Below, piece by piece: positions 34,539 through 44,164 of a stretch of 64,000 bases of DNA (position 1 is the first letter of the stretch; each line of letters opens with the position of its first letter). Under the pieces are notes generated by a model. That model had not been told where the DNA came from. It made no database searches and saw nothing but the letters and a program-made list of their open reading frames with translations. A program made the translations under genes and the position numbers. This DNA comes from Protopterus annectens (Eukaryota; Chordata; Ceratodontiformes; Protopteridae), in the NCBI RefSeq assembly GCF_019279795.1, contig NC_056737.1:1200874723-1200938722 (forward strand), given 5' to 3'.

Positions 34539-35122
34539 GGGTTCCCTATATAATTTTGAAATACTGAAATCATGAATTTCAAAATTTTGAAATTATAATA
34601 GCAAAGCCTTTAAATTTCGAAACACTAGAAGTGCGAAATTCAAAATCCCGAAGAACAGTATTGTTTAGTTTAGTTTGTATTAGCACTTCTGGTGTTGTGG
34701 TGTGTGTGAATGGTTAGGTGTTAGTTTGGGTATGTATGTGTGTGTATGTGTGTTGGTTAGGGGCTTTAGTGTATGTCAGTGTGTGTTGTGACTGTGATGT
34801 GTGTGTGCAAGGGAGTGTAGAATGTTTGGGTGTAATTTACCTTTGTGTGTCTGATTGTGCGATCTCGAAGTTAGTATATATAAGTGGGGGGCAGAGCCCC
34901 CCATATGAGGGGTGCAGGGGTGCTTGCCCCCCTGCTTATCTGTAGTGTAGGGTTTATATTTGAGTTGGGGGGAATTGTGTGCATGTGTTTGTGTGTGGTG
35001 TGTCTGTAGTGTACTGACGGGATTTTGAATTTCGTGGTTTTAGGGTTTCGGTATTTGGAGTGTTCGGCTATGTAATTTCGAAATACTGAAATTCGCGATT
35101 TCAGTATTTCGGGATTACATAG

Positions 35123-35125
<3 letters not shown>
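34539..35125. mobile_element. FB-5 foldback element
   Basis: It begins GGGTTCCCTATATAATTTTG. The arms are made of GAAATACTGAAAT / AATTTCGAAA words that recur several times in each arm and are mirrored between arms: the left has AAATTCAAAATCCCG and the right CGGGATTTTGAATTTCG. The central part is TG-rich, and a core GTGGGGGGCAGAGCCCCCCA plus GCTTGCCCCCCTGC matches the core of FB-2. It lies between (TA)n tracts. Confidence 0.75.

Positions 35126-35181
<56 letters not shown>
35126..35181. repeat. (TA)n between FB-5 and FB-6
   Basis: Pure TA dinucleotides joining two foldback elements. Confidence 0.97.
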
Positions 35182-35183
<2 letters not shown>

Positions 35184-35633
35184 GTCTACTTCATATAATC
35201 AAAAGCTCATATGATCGACAAACTTGTCAGAGAGACCAAAACACCTAAAGCTCAAAACACCAAAAACTCATTTGGTCGAAACTCATAACATCGACACATG
35301 AAATTCAAAGCATTATGCCCTTTCCCCACTGTAGTGACCCTGGAGTTAGAATAAATAGATAGGGGGTGTGTAGGGAAGCCCCCCACGTATATAATAAATT
35401 TTAAACATACTTGTGGATAGTTATAACAAAAATGACAATATATATCTGAATAATGTGGGGGGCTCAGTTCCCCCACACCCCCAATGTGGGGGCTGTGCTC
35501 CCCACACCCCGTAACTATTTATTCTAACTCCAGGGTCATGCTACAGTGGGGAAAGGGCATAATGCTTTGCATTTCATGTGTCAATGTTATGAGTTTCGAC
35601 CAAACAAGTTTTCAATGTTTTGAGCTTTAGGTG
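35182..35633. mobile_element. FB-6 foldback element, left part
   Basis: It begins GGGTCTACTTCATATAATCA. The arm words include GCTCATATGATCGA and AAACACC(T/A)AAA. The core is itself inverted: CCTTTCCCCACTGTAGTGAC at 35321 mirrors the CTACAGTGGGGAAAGG segment near 35541, with G-run/C-run hairpins between. The right arm stops after GAGCTTTAGGTG (35633), where DIRS-6 begins, and continues at 40967. Confidence 0.85.
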
Positions 35634-35830
35634 ATGTTCATTGTGCATACAGCTGCAGTCATAACAGATGGGTTCTCCTGCCATCAGGCGAGTCCTCGGT
35701 CGGCGGAATTCCAAAGTCTAGGTCCGGCGTCGGTTGTCGTCGCTTCTTCCCTGACGTCAGTGCGACAGGGGTATAAAAGAACCAGCCGACGCCATTTTCT
35801 TCAGTCTTTCTTGCCGCGCGGTGCCCGAAG
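35634..35830 (+). repeat. DIRS-6 left inverted terminal repeat
   Basis: Inverted match to 40755-40966: AGCTGCAGTCATAACAGATG, CTAGGTCCGGCGTCGGTTGT and the TATAAAAGAACCAGCCGACG stretch all recur in complement. Confidence 0.93.
35771..35800 (+). promoter_or_regulatory. TATA box and YY1-like site in the DIRS-6 terminal repeat
   Basis: GTATAAAAG at 35771-35779 is a canonical TATA element. GCCATTTTC 12 bases further fits the YY1 motif CCATNTT. Transcription starting ~30 bp downstream would begin inside the repeat and cover gag. Function is inferred from the motifs only. Confidence 0.65.
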
Positions 35831-35945
35831 CAGAAGCAGTTCGCAAGTGCCGGTCGGCCAGCTCCTGAGATTACGAAAATTTGGAAACCGAAGTCTTCTT
35901 AAAAGCTAAGTACGCCGTTGGGGAAACTTTTCTTGCCTCAGACCG

Positions 35946-37495
35946 ATGTCAGACAAAGTTAATAATTGTATTTCTTGTGGGAAGCAAATACCGCATAAGG
36001 ATTTCCATTCCCTCTGTATACCTTGTTTAGGCCCAGACCACGACGTCTCGGTCTGTCACTTTTGTGCTACATTCAACAAACGCACTATTAAGCGTCGGGC
36101 GTAGTTATCCCAGCATTATTTTGGGAAAGCATTTAACTATACTATGTCGTCGGATATTCCGACTCCGGTTTTGTCTAAAAAACGCAAAGACAAGGAGCGA
36201 CACACGAGGTCCGCGGCCTCTACCGACACCACGCCAAAGCCGACTACACGTGGTCCGGTTCTCAGCGAGGTGCCTACGCAGCCCCTGACTACCAACGACA
36301 CTTCTTTGACGGTGTCTCCTGTGCCCGAGGTCGCAGGCTCCTCGGCCCACACCCCGACTACAGATACCGAAAGGCCCAGAGTGGAGGAAGATTCCCCCTC
36401 CTCTGATCAGGGCTGCATTATTTCAGAGCACTCTGATGATCAGGAACATTCTTACTCCCCTTTTGAAGACTCTGATGCAGAGGAGTCCATCCCTTCTGTA
36501 TCCCCCCTGAGGATTACTCATTTGGGGAAACTTTGCATACCTTAAGAGAACACTTCCACTGGGAAGGCCAAGATTATTCAGATTCCAAGAAAAGGCTCAG
36601 GGAATTTCTCTTGCTACCTCAGCACAGGCCTCTGGCTATACCTCCTGTCTTGGACATCTTAGATGATGTTTACTCGGAGGCCTGCCTTAACCCAGACTCT
36701 CTACCTCCAGCTCCAGTTAAGCCTGGCAGGTACTACAGGGTCCCTGACTCTCACCAATTTCTATACAAAAGCCATGCTGCTGACCCAGAAACCATCTCAC
36801 AGGGCCCCAAGGGAGTTAAGGCCTCCATTGCTAAAAATCTATTACCTTCCAAGAGAGATTCCAGATCCTTAGAAAGGTGGGAAAAAAAGGTATATACCTC
36901 GGCTACCTTAACCATGAGGGCCTTAAACTGTCAGTTTCATATGCTAAAATACCAACAGTTTTTGTTATCACAATTGAAAAGTAAAATGTCACAACCTGAA
37001 CAACCAGACTTAAAGGAGTTGCAGGATTTGATGCATAGTGCAGAACAAGTGGGTACGCATACCTTACAATGTGGCTTTGATGCTCTAGAGGCCTCATGCA
37101 GAGCTGCTGTTACAGGATCAGTCATACGTAGGCATGCCTGGCTCAAGGAACAAGCCTTGCCTGATCATGTCAAAGCTAAATTACTAGACGCCCCTCTTCA
37201 AAAGGATGTACTATTTGGTGCTAATGCTGGGGAGGTATTAAGGAAAATGGAGGAAAAGGCTAAATCAGTGCAAACTGTGAAAGATTTTCTACAAGTACAA
37301 CCCCCACATTTCAGTAGAAATTGGCCTTCCAAAAACTGGTCCTTTCCTGCCACGGACAGACCCCAAAGAGGCAGATACAGGCACCCGAGGGGCAGAGGAC
37401 AATCCCAAGGATCGTATAGAGGCAGACAATGGCAAGCACCTGCACAAAGAGGTGGTGAGGATAACTCGCAATCTTTCAGAAAGCAAACCCAATGA
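35946..37495 (+). pseudogene. gag: DIRS-6 gag (one in-frame stop and one frameshift)
   Basis: The ATG at 35946 opens MSDKVNNCISCGKQIPHKDF. The cysteine module has the same spacing as in the other lineage: C-x2-C-x9-H-x2-C-x2-C-x9-C-x2-C. A TAG at ~36102 interrupts, then the same frame runs to 36545 through a Thr/Ser/Pro-rich region and an acidic segment. The next frame (36533-37495) carries the core (ERWEKKVYTSATLTMRALN near 36870) and an RG-rich tail (PRGRGQSQGSYRGRQW near 37385). The C-terminal 320 codons are open. Confidence 0.87.
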
Positions 37496-37496
37496 C

Positions 37497-39400
37497 TTTC
37501 CCCTTTGCATGCCAACCAAGTCTCAAATGGCAGCCCCCTTAGGAGGAAAGCTGGCATTATTTTCAAAAAATTGACATATTGTCACCAAGGACAAATGGAT
37601 CCTGGACATTATAAACAGAGGTTACAAATTCCATTTTCACACCTTTCCAAAAATGAGAGGCATGCCAAACCTGCCACACAATCAAAGGGCAGAGGCACAA
37701 AGGCAAATTACAGATCTCATGAACATGAAAGCTATTCAAGAGGTACCTACGCATGAACAAGGTCAAGGTTTTTATTCCAGGCTATTTCTGGTACCAAGGA
37801 AGGGAAAAGACTGGAGACCTATTTTGGACCTATCCATCCTAAACACATTTCTACTTGTACCAAAATTCAAGATGCTCACTCTACAGCAACTTCTTCCCAT
37901 GCTGGGCAAGGAGTCTTGGCTGGTAACATTGGACCTCAAGGAGGCATACCTGCATGTCCCAATCAGACAAAATTGCAGAAGGTACCTCAGATTTCTTGCA
38001 AGTTCAACTCATTATCAATTCTCTGCATTGCCCTTTGGCTTATCTACTGCACCCAGAGTATTCACGAAATGCCTGGCATCAGTAATTGCCTACTGCAGAC
38101 TTCAAGGGATACAAATATACCCCTATTCGGACGACTGCCTGATCCAAGCGGACAGCAAGCACATTCTTCTGAAACATCTGGCTTATGTAATAATGTTGTT
38201 GAACTCTCTGGGATACACAGTCAACAAAAAGAAATCAAGGCTAATACCCTCTCAGAAGATAATTTTCCTGGGTGCCAATTTGGACACAAACACCCAGATG
38301 GCCTACCTCATGCCAGAGAAGCAGGTGCAACTAATTCAATACTTCAGAACACTAGCAAATTGCACCAGGCTGACTGCAAGGAAAATCCTGCAGGCTCTGG
38401 GATTCATGGCATCTTGCATCTTACTAATCCCATGTGCAAAGCTGCATATGAGGAAACTACAATGGTACCTGAAAAACATATGGTCTCAACACAGCCACAG
38501 TTTGGAAACAATAATACCACTAATTCCATGTCTGCAAAAGGAATTTCTGTGGTGGGCTCAAGCATGTCAAACAAACACAGGTCTTCCATTCAGCAAGCCT
38601 CAAGCAAATCAAGTCATCACAACAGATGCCTCGGACTACGCCTGGGGGGCGCACATGACAGATCGGTGCATTCAGGGCAAATGGTCCCAAAAAGAAAAGC
38701 ACCTTCACATCAATCAAAAGGAAATGCTAGCAGTAATAAATGCTATTATAGCTTTCAAGGACCTTCTACAACCAGGTCAACTATTGATAAGAACGGACAA
38801 CACCACAGTTATGTGGTACATAAACAACAGGGAGGCACACATTCTTACCCCCTATGCAGACTGGCCATGTCACTTTGGAACATGGCCATGGACTTACAAA
38901 TGGAACTACAAGCACAGTACTTGCCAGGCAAGGAAAACACGCTGGCAGACAACCTAAGCAGGAATATGACAGATCCACACGAATGGAAATTGCATCCAAA
39001 AGTTTTTACAGAAATAATCCAAGAATGGGGAAGGCCAGACATAGATCTTTTTGCCTTCCACAAAAATCATCATTTGACAAAATTCTGCTCAAGGATTTTC
39101 CATCCAAAGGCCTGGAGAGTGGACGCTCTCTCTTTCAGTTGGACATCAATGACAGTTTATGCCTTCCCACCTCTTCCTCTGCTGCCCAAAGTTCTATTGA
39201 AAACCAAAGCAGACAGACCAAAGATGATTCTCATTGCTCCGGACTGGCCAAGGCAACACTGGTACCCACTCCTGAGGAGCCTGATGCATTCCCCACCATG
39301 GACCCTGCCTCTAATGCCTCTTCTTCTGACTCAGTACAGCTTCAAAACTCTTCACAGCCAGCTAAAAACACTCATTCTAGCCGCATGGAAGATTCCTTAG
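37497..39400 (+). pseudogene. pol: DIRS-6 RT-RNase H-methylase-like polyprotein (nearly open)
   Basis: RT lies in an open frame 37653-38957 with LFLVPRKGKDWRPILDL near 37785, TLDLKEAYLHVP, LPFGLSTAPRVFTK and YSDDCLI at 38124-38144. The YxDD aspartates are kept, but Leu is Ser and Trp is Cys relative to YLDDWL. RNase H has ITTDASDYAWG near 38615, the QKEMLAV glutamate and RTDNTTVMWYINN near 38790. A frameshift near 38840 moves the end to another frame. There, LPGKENTLADNLSR and the methylase-like block DIDLFAFHKNHH..YAFPPLPLLPK..ILIAPDWPRQHWYP (ellipses mark gaps) run to 39400. The upstream start contains a TGA near 37573. Confidence 0.92.
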
Positions 39401-40441
39401 CATCACAACAGGCCCTACTCTCCAAGGAAGTGCAGAATGTCATTTTGGAGGCCAGAAGGCCATCAATTAGAAAAGCTTACTCCGCAAAATGGAAACGGTT
39501 TTCTGTCTGGAATGAGAAAAAGGGCCAGGATCCTGGAAAACTGAATTTACCTCAAATACTACAATATTTGGCTGAGCTGCTAAGCAGTGGACTTTCATTC
39601 TCCTCCATCAAAATCCATGCCTCAGCCATTTCTGCAGAATACAACACTGATCCACCTTTATTCTCTCACCCTCTCTTAAGACAGTTCCTCAGATGGGCTA
39701 AGAATTTAAGACCTCCAAGGAAACAACCAATACCTGCTTGGGATCTTAATTTCATTCTGGAAAAACTGACCTTGCCTCCTTTTGAGCCAGCTGCCTCATC
39801 AGATTTGCAATATTTGTCCTGGAAGACAGCTTTCCTTCTGGCTATCACCTCAGCTCGTAGAGTTTCAGAACTACAGGCTCTCATGGCTGTACATCCTTTT
39901 ATCATCTTCCATCAGGACAGAGTTTCCTTACGAACCAATCCGTCCTTTATGCCTAAAGTGGTACCCAAGGTAGCTTTAAATCAGGCCATACATTTACCTA
40001 CTTTTTAATCCTAATCCTCAAAACAAAGGGGAGAGATTACTACATTCCTTGGACATCCACAGACAACTGCGTTATTATTTGGACAGAACAAAGCCTTTCA
40101 GAAAATCAGAACAGCTCTTTGTGTCCTATGCGGTAGGAGCTCAAGGAAAACCAATCTCCAAACAGACAATCTCCAAATGGATAGCCCACTGCATACGCTT
40201 TTGCTATTCCTTTCATGGCAAAACTGTACCTACAGGCATTAGGACTCATTTCACCAGAGCCACAGCCACCTCTGCAGCCTTCCTCAGAGGAGTTCCTACC
40301 AAGGATATTTTGGAAGCAGCCACTTGGAGTTCTGTGCATACCTTCTCCAAGCACTGCAACCTACCATTATACTCCAAATCTAGAGCAGACTTTGCCACTG
40401 CAGTCTTGCAAGGCATTTTGGCTCCTCCTAGTTCCACCTAG
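39380..40441 (+). pseudogene. DIRS-6 tyrosine recombinase (frameshift, Tyr to Cys)
   Basis: The core-binding region has KWKRFSVWNEKKGQ near 39490. The first catalytic box ITSARRVSELQAL is intact near 39845. A frameshift and stop occur at ~40008, and the frame resumes at 40049 with DIHRQLRYYLDRTKPFRKSE. The second box is THFTRATATSAAF (H-x-x-R intact). In the terminal block HTFSKHCNLP, the position of the nucleophilic tyrosine (HTFISHYKLD in DIRS-2) is Cys, codon TGC at 40355-40357. As it stands the protein should not cleave DNA by the usual mechanism. Confidence 0.9.
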
Positions 40442-40475
40442 TGCCTACCACTCCTTTCTTAGCTTTGGGATTCTA

Positions 40476-40572
40476 CCCATCTGTTATGACTGCAGCTGTA
40501 TGCACGATGAACATAGTACAGTTTTGTACCTACCATAAATGTAGATGTTCGAGTGCTAATACAGCTGCAGTC
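40476..40572 (+). repeat. DIRS-6 internal complementary region
   Basis: The first half is the reverse complement of the left end (CTGTTATGACTGCAGCTGTA). The second half is an exact reverse complement of the right end (TAGATGTTCGAGTGCTAATA). The centre lacks the GTTATG-N7-CATAAC site of the other lineage; a GTAC-flanked CAGTTTTGTACCTACC region sits there instead. Confidence 0.93.
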
Positions 40573-40754
40573 CAGATTTCCCTCCCTCCTTCCCCTCTTG
40601 GGACAGGCCTATTGGCTAACACCTCCTCATACAACCTGATTGGGGTATTCATTTTGTTGTATTTGCTTGCAACTACTGTTTCTTGATTATATTGCATTGC
40701 ATTAGTACATAAATTTATGTATTGCCTTCCTTCTGGGGGCACCTGACATCTGGG

Positions 40755-40966
40755 GCAAGAAAAACTGAAGAAAATGGCGTCGGCTGGTTCTTTTATACCC
40801 CTGTCGCACTGACATCAGGGAAGAAGCGACGACAACCAACGCCGGACCTAGACTTTGGAATTCGGCCGACCGAGGACCCGCCTGACGGCAGGAGAACCCA
40901 TCTGTTATGACTGCAGCTGTATTAGCACTCGAACATCTACATTTATGGTAGGTACAAAACTGTACT
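40755..40966 (+). repeat. DIRS-6 right inverted terminal repeat
   Basis: Complement of the left repeat, including the inverted TATA box (CTTTTATACC near 40790), then the right-specific tail TTATGGTAGGTACAAAACTG to the end. Confidence 0.93.
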
Positions 40967-41024
40967 TTTTGGTGTCAGTGAAATGAGTGTTGATCATATG
41001 AGCTTTTGATCATATGAAGTAGAT

Positions 41025-41026
<2 letters not shown>
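40967..41026. mobile_element. FB-6 foldback element, right end
   Basis: It continues the arm broken at 35633: TTTTGGTGTC, TGATCATATGAGCTTTTGAT and the terminus GAAGTAGATCC, complementary to 35182 onward. Confidence 0.88.
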
Positions 41027-41081
<55 letters not shown>

Positions 41082-41098
41082 TATACATATACATATAT
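41027..41098. repeat. (TA)n microsatellite
   Basis: TA dinucleotides with a few CATATA interruptions between FB-6 and FB-7. Confidence 0.97.
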
Positions 41099-41212
41099 GA
41101 GTCTACTTTGTTTCATTGAAATCTCATTTCACTGAATTTGAACTCACCCTGACCAAATCGCTGAAAGCTCAAATTACTGAAAACTAATTTCACCGAAGCT
41201 CGTTTCACTGAA
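41099..41212. mobile_element. FB-7, foldback element remnant (one arm)
   Basis: It begins GAGTCTACTTTGTTTCATTG and has repeated CATTTCACTGAA / CTCAAATTACTGAA words like FB-1. The end TTTCACTGAAGTATATA is truncated, and there is no core and no second terminus. It abuts short TA repeats before DIRS-5 gag. Confidence 0.55.
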
Positions 41213-41266
41213 GTATATATATAGTATATATATTTCTATACAACCTTACTCTTATTTGATCTGAAT

Positions 41267-41990
41267 ATGGCTGAAAAACATTCCAGATTCAAAAAGTGCA
41301 AGGAGTGTGGGCACAACATTCCCCCCTTGTCTGACACCCACAACTCTTGTGTGTATTGTCTGGGCCCTGCCAGTTTGGAGGTCCCTTGTGAGATCTGTAA
41401 GTCGTTTATTCCTAGGGGTTTAGTGGATAAGAAAAACAAGTTGATTTTGAAGGGACGTCTCCCAACTATTTTTTCTAAACTGTTGGCTGGAGCTCATCCC
41501 TCCAAGGCAGGCCAGAGAAAGTCTGGATCCTCCACTACTTCTTTGGATCCAAACGAGGAGCTGGCTTGGAAAGTCTCAAAATAGTTGGATACGAAGCCCA
41601 AATCCTTGGATGTGACTGCTTTGGACACTAGGTTTACGTCATCTGATTCAGTTCTCTTCGACCCATTATGCATTGTCTCTGAACCCGATTCCCTCTCGGC
41701 TACCTTCCACTTTTTTAGAGAGGCATCTTCACTCAAGATCACCCTCCCTAGCTTCTACTTCCTATTCTTCCAGGAGTCTTACAGAGACAAATGTGGATAG
41801 AATGATGAAGAAATTTCTCTTGGTGCAGATATAGATGAGAATTCTCCTGGCTCCTACCCCTTTGGGTCAGGAAACCTTCACCAGTGTTACTCCACCTATC
41901 TTGGTTCCTTCTCCAATTCATCTTTTGGCCATTCTTCCTCATCACCCCTCCCTCACCTACCTTTTGTGGTTTATGGCTTCTGGAAGAATG
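41267..41990 (+). pseudogene. gag: DIRS-5 gag, N-terminal half only
   Basis: The ATG at 41267 opens MAEKHSRFKKCKECGHNIPP. It carries the cysteine module (one extra residue before the His) and is open to a TAG after ~105 codons at 41582. Ser-rich sequence with GGATCC-type words and a DVDRMMKKF-like segment near 41790-41820 follow in other frames. Coding similarity then stops and is joined to sequence that normally follows the internal complementary region (GAGCTCCAGATAGTGGTTTC). The C-terminal half of gag and all later genes are deleted. Confidence 0.85.
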
Positions 41991-42089
41991 AGAGGAAACC
42001 AGAGGAGCCAATGTCCCTCTTTTTGAGCTCCAGATAGTGGTTTCTCATATATACAGTGTTGCTTAGAAATAAAAAAAGCAGCAAACAAG

Positions 42090-42279
42090 ATCTCAGTTAT
42101 GGAGGGGGGGGGGGGTGCTATAGCATTATTGGTAAGGGTGGAGCTTGAGAGTGTGCAGTAGGCCACAAGCTGTAAAAAGCGTCTGAGTTGCCTCTGAGGA
42201 TAGGATCCGAACCCACATGTTGAGGAAGAATGAAAATGCACAACACAGATGGAATGTTATGGTGAGTACATAACTTCTT
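42090..42279 (+). repeat. DIRS-5 right inverted terminal repeat
   Basis: It contains AGATCTCAGTTATGG, a G-run, GGTAAGGGTGGAGCTTGAGA and GATAGGATCCGAACCC. It ends ATGGTGAGTACATAACTTCT. Confidence 0.88.
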
Positions 42280-43288
42280 TTTATTCTCACTGCTGTGGTA
42301 GCCTATGGGTAGTGTCACAAGATCGCACACCCAGCCATCTTGCCAAAGCAGTAACTCCCCTCCTTCTCTCTCACTGTGGCTGCTGATAGGCTGCACCCTT
42401 TTTTGGGGGGAAGTATATCAGCAACTAGCAAAAAGAAAAATTCTTCGTATCCCTCAAAGTCTCAGAAAAACCCAGTATGCATCCTATACTGGGTCCAAAA
42501 TAAACCAAGAAGAAACTTCACAGTGTGGAGAGTATGATGCTCACTTCCTGAATTCTGTTATGTACTTAGTTCATGTAATAAAAATTGAACTGTAAAATAT
42601 AACTGTAAAATATCTGCTACAAAATAATCAAATAGCAATTAGTACTTAGTCCACAGTTGAGTTAAAAAATGGAATATCCTTTATTGAAACTCACAAACAA
42701 GCGATCCTCGCTGAGTATAATGAAGACCATCCAAACATTGCTTCTTTATATATAATCAGGTTGTTTGGAGCAAGGGAGTAGTTACAGAGGGTGGTTCTGT
42801 CAAGAGCAATAAAAGCATTAAAATCATTCCTTTAGCCAAGTGCCCCTTCTCACTTAACACCATAGTGCAATCAGAGATTGTGCTAACTAAAACTGAAAGT
42901 GAAAAGCTAGAGACAAATTACAGTCTAAGACCAGTTTATTAACACTTTGCATAGGCTAACCAGCTAATCCAAAACTTTATTAATTAAAAAAAGTATAAAA
43001 CTTTTAACAAAGATCACTTTTATAATATATAAATACTATATCAGGTTTGTGTGTCAAAAACAAATCATAATATGAATGAACATGTGTATAGATATACAAC
43101 TGAAAACCTAAGTGGGATGAAAAACATAAAAATAATTGCTAAGCTGGAAATACAGTGATAAATGTTACAAATTAAGCACTAAGGCCATGGGGATCTGTTA
43201 AAAATTGGCATCTAACTAAGAAAATAGTTTGTGTGTGCAAGAGTGCACTCAAGAGTAATTGCAATCTTTAAAACAGAAAAAGAAAAAG
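42280..43288. other. Unassigned sequence
   Basis: No recognised domains. The short open frame at 42305-42595 looks like chance. Part of 42650-43230 could be an old repeat, but nothing diagnostic is visible. Confidence 0.5.
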
Positions 43289-43546
43289 ACTAGGCCCATG
43301 CACACTGTGTGCATTATCAAACTAGGCCCATGCACACTGTGTGCACTATCAAACTAGGCCCATGCACAGTGTGTGCACTATCAGACTAGGCCCATGCACA
43401 CTCTGTGCACTATCAGACTAGGCCTGTGCACACTGTGTACACTATCAGACTAGGCTCGTGCACACTGTGTGCACTATCAAACTAGGCCCATGCACACTGT
43501 GTACACTATCAGACTAGGCCCATGCACACTCTGTGCACTATCAGAC
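43289..43546. repeat. 32-bp tandem repeat, 8 copies
   Basis: The unit is ACTAGGCCCATGCACACTGT plus GTGCACTATCAA, with minor variants. Each unit contains the palindrome TGCACA(C)TGTGTGCA. There are no spacers, so it is not a CRISPR array. Confidence 0.95.
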
Positions 43547-44084
43547 TTTCACTGCCTAACAGGAAAAAGTGTAACAAAAGTGTTCAGTTTAAAATATAAA
43601 GTAGCATTTAATGCAAAGGCATTAAAAATTATTAATGTATACATAAGCCACCTAAAGTATGTCCTTTATAACATTGTTAGCTAGTGCTAAAAGAAGTAAA
43701 CAGTGTTTGATATTTGTTTTTAAACACAATATAAGCAAGTAATGTCAGCATTAATCAGTCCCATATCAGTCTTTTAATAGTCTTTTAAACAGTGGTGCAG
43801 TTTTCTGTGATCTAGTATGCTTTTCATGGAAAAATAATAATTAAGCCCCTGTTTTCTAAAAGAGTTCAGTTTCAGCTGCCACAGTATTTCAAGTTTTTCA
43901 AGTTTTTCTAAAAGATTAGGGATGTCTCCTTCCAGTTCCAAAAGGTCAACATGGTCAGTAATTTAAAATTTAAGCCAGTGTGTCTTTTGTGTAGCTGCAG
44001 GTGCTGAGCCAGTGCGTTATTCTTGCACGTAGCTCTAATTTCAGAAAGATGGTCTTCTAAACAATTAGAGATATGGACCTTTTG
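43547..44084. other. Unassigned sequence before DIRS-7
   Basis: No left terminal repeat of DIRS-7 could be found here, although its internal complementary region predicts a left end reading ATGTGATGTTGTCAATCTCG. The left end is therefore lost, or replaced by this sequence. Confidence 0.5.
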
Positions 44085-44164
44085 TCTACTTAAGTTAGAG
44101 GACTTGCTGTGTGAGACTGGGAGTGACTTGTTTGTTTTTGTCTTTCCCTCCCTCTTCCTTAGTC

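Larger units (their letters stand above)
35634..40966 (+). mobile_element. DIRS-6, complete element of a divergent DIRS lineage, inserted in FB-6
   Basis: This element of ~5.33 kb has inverted terminal repeats unrelated in sequence to those of the other eight copies. It also has gag, RT-RNase H-methylase, recombinase and its own internal complementary region. The ends are fixed by the FB-6 arm, which reads on across the site after removal (..TTTAGGTG / TTTTGGTG..) with no clear target duplication. It is among the best preserved copies, with only a few frame breaks, but carries changes at the RT and recombinase active sites. Confidence 0.94.

Noticed and set aside
42280..43288. Possible LTR or old DNA transposon between DIRS-5 and the tandem repeat
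   Set aside because: No paired terminal repeats, target duplication or coding similarity could be found by eye.
43289..43546. Regular ~32-bp repeats suggesting a CRISPR array
   Set aside because: The units are directly adjacent with no unique spacers, and the context is a vertebrate intron.
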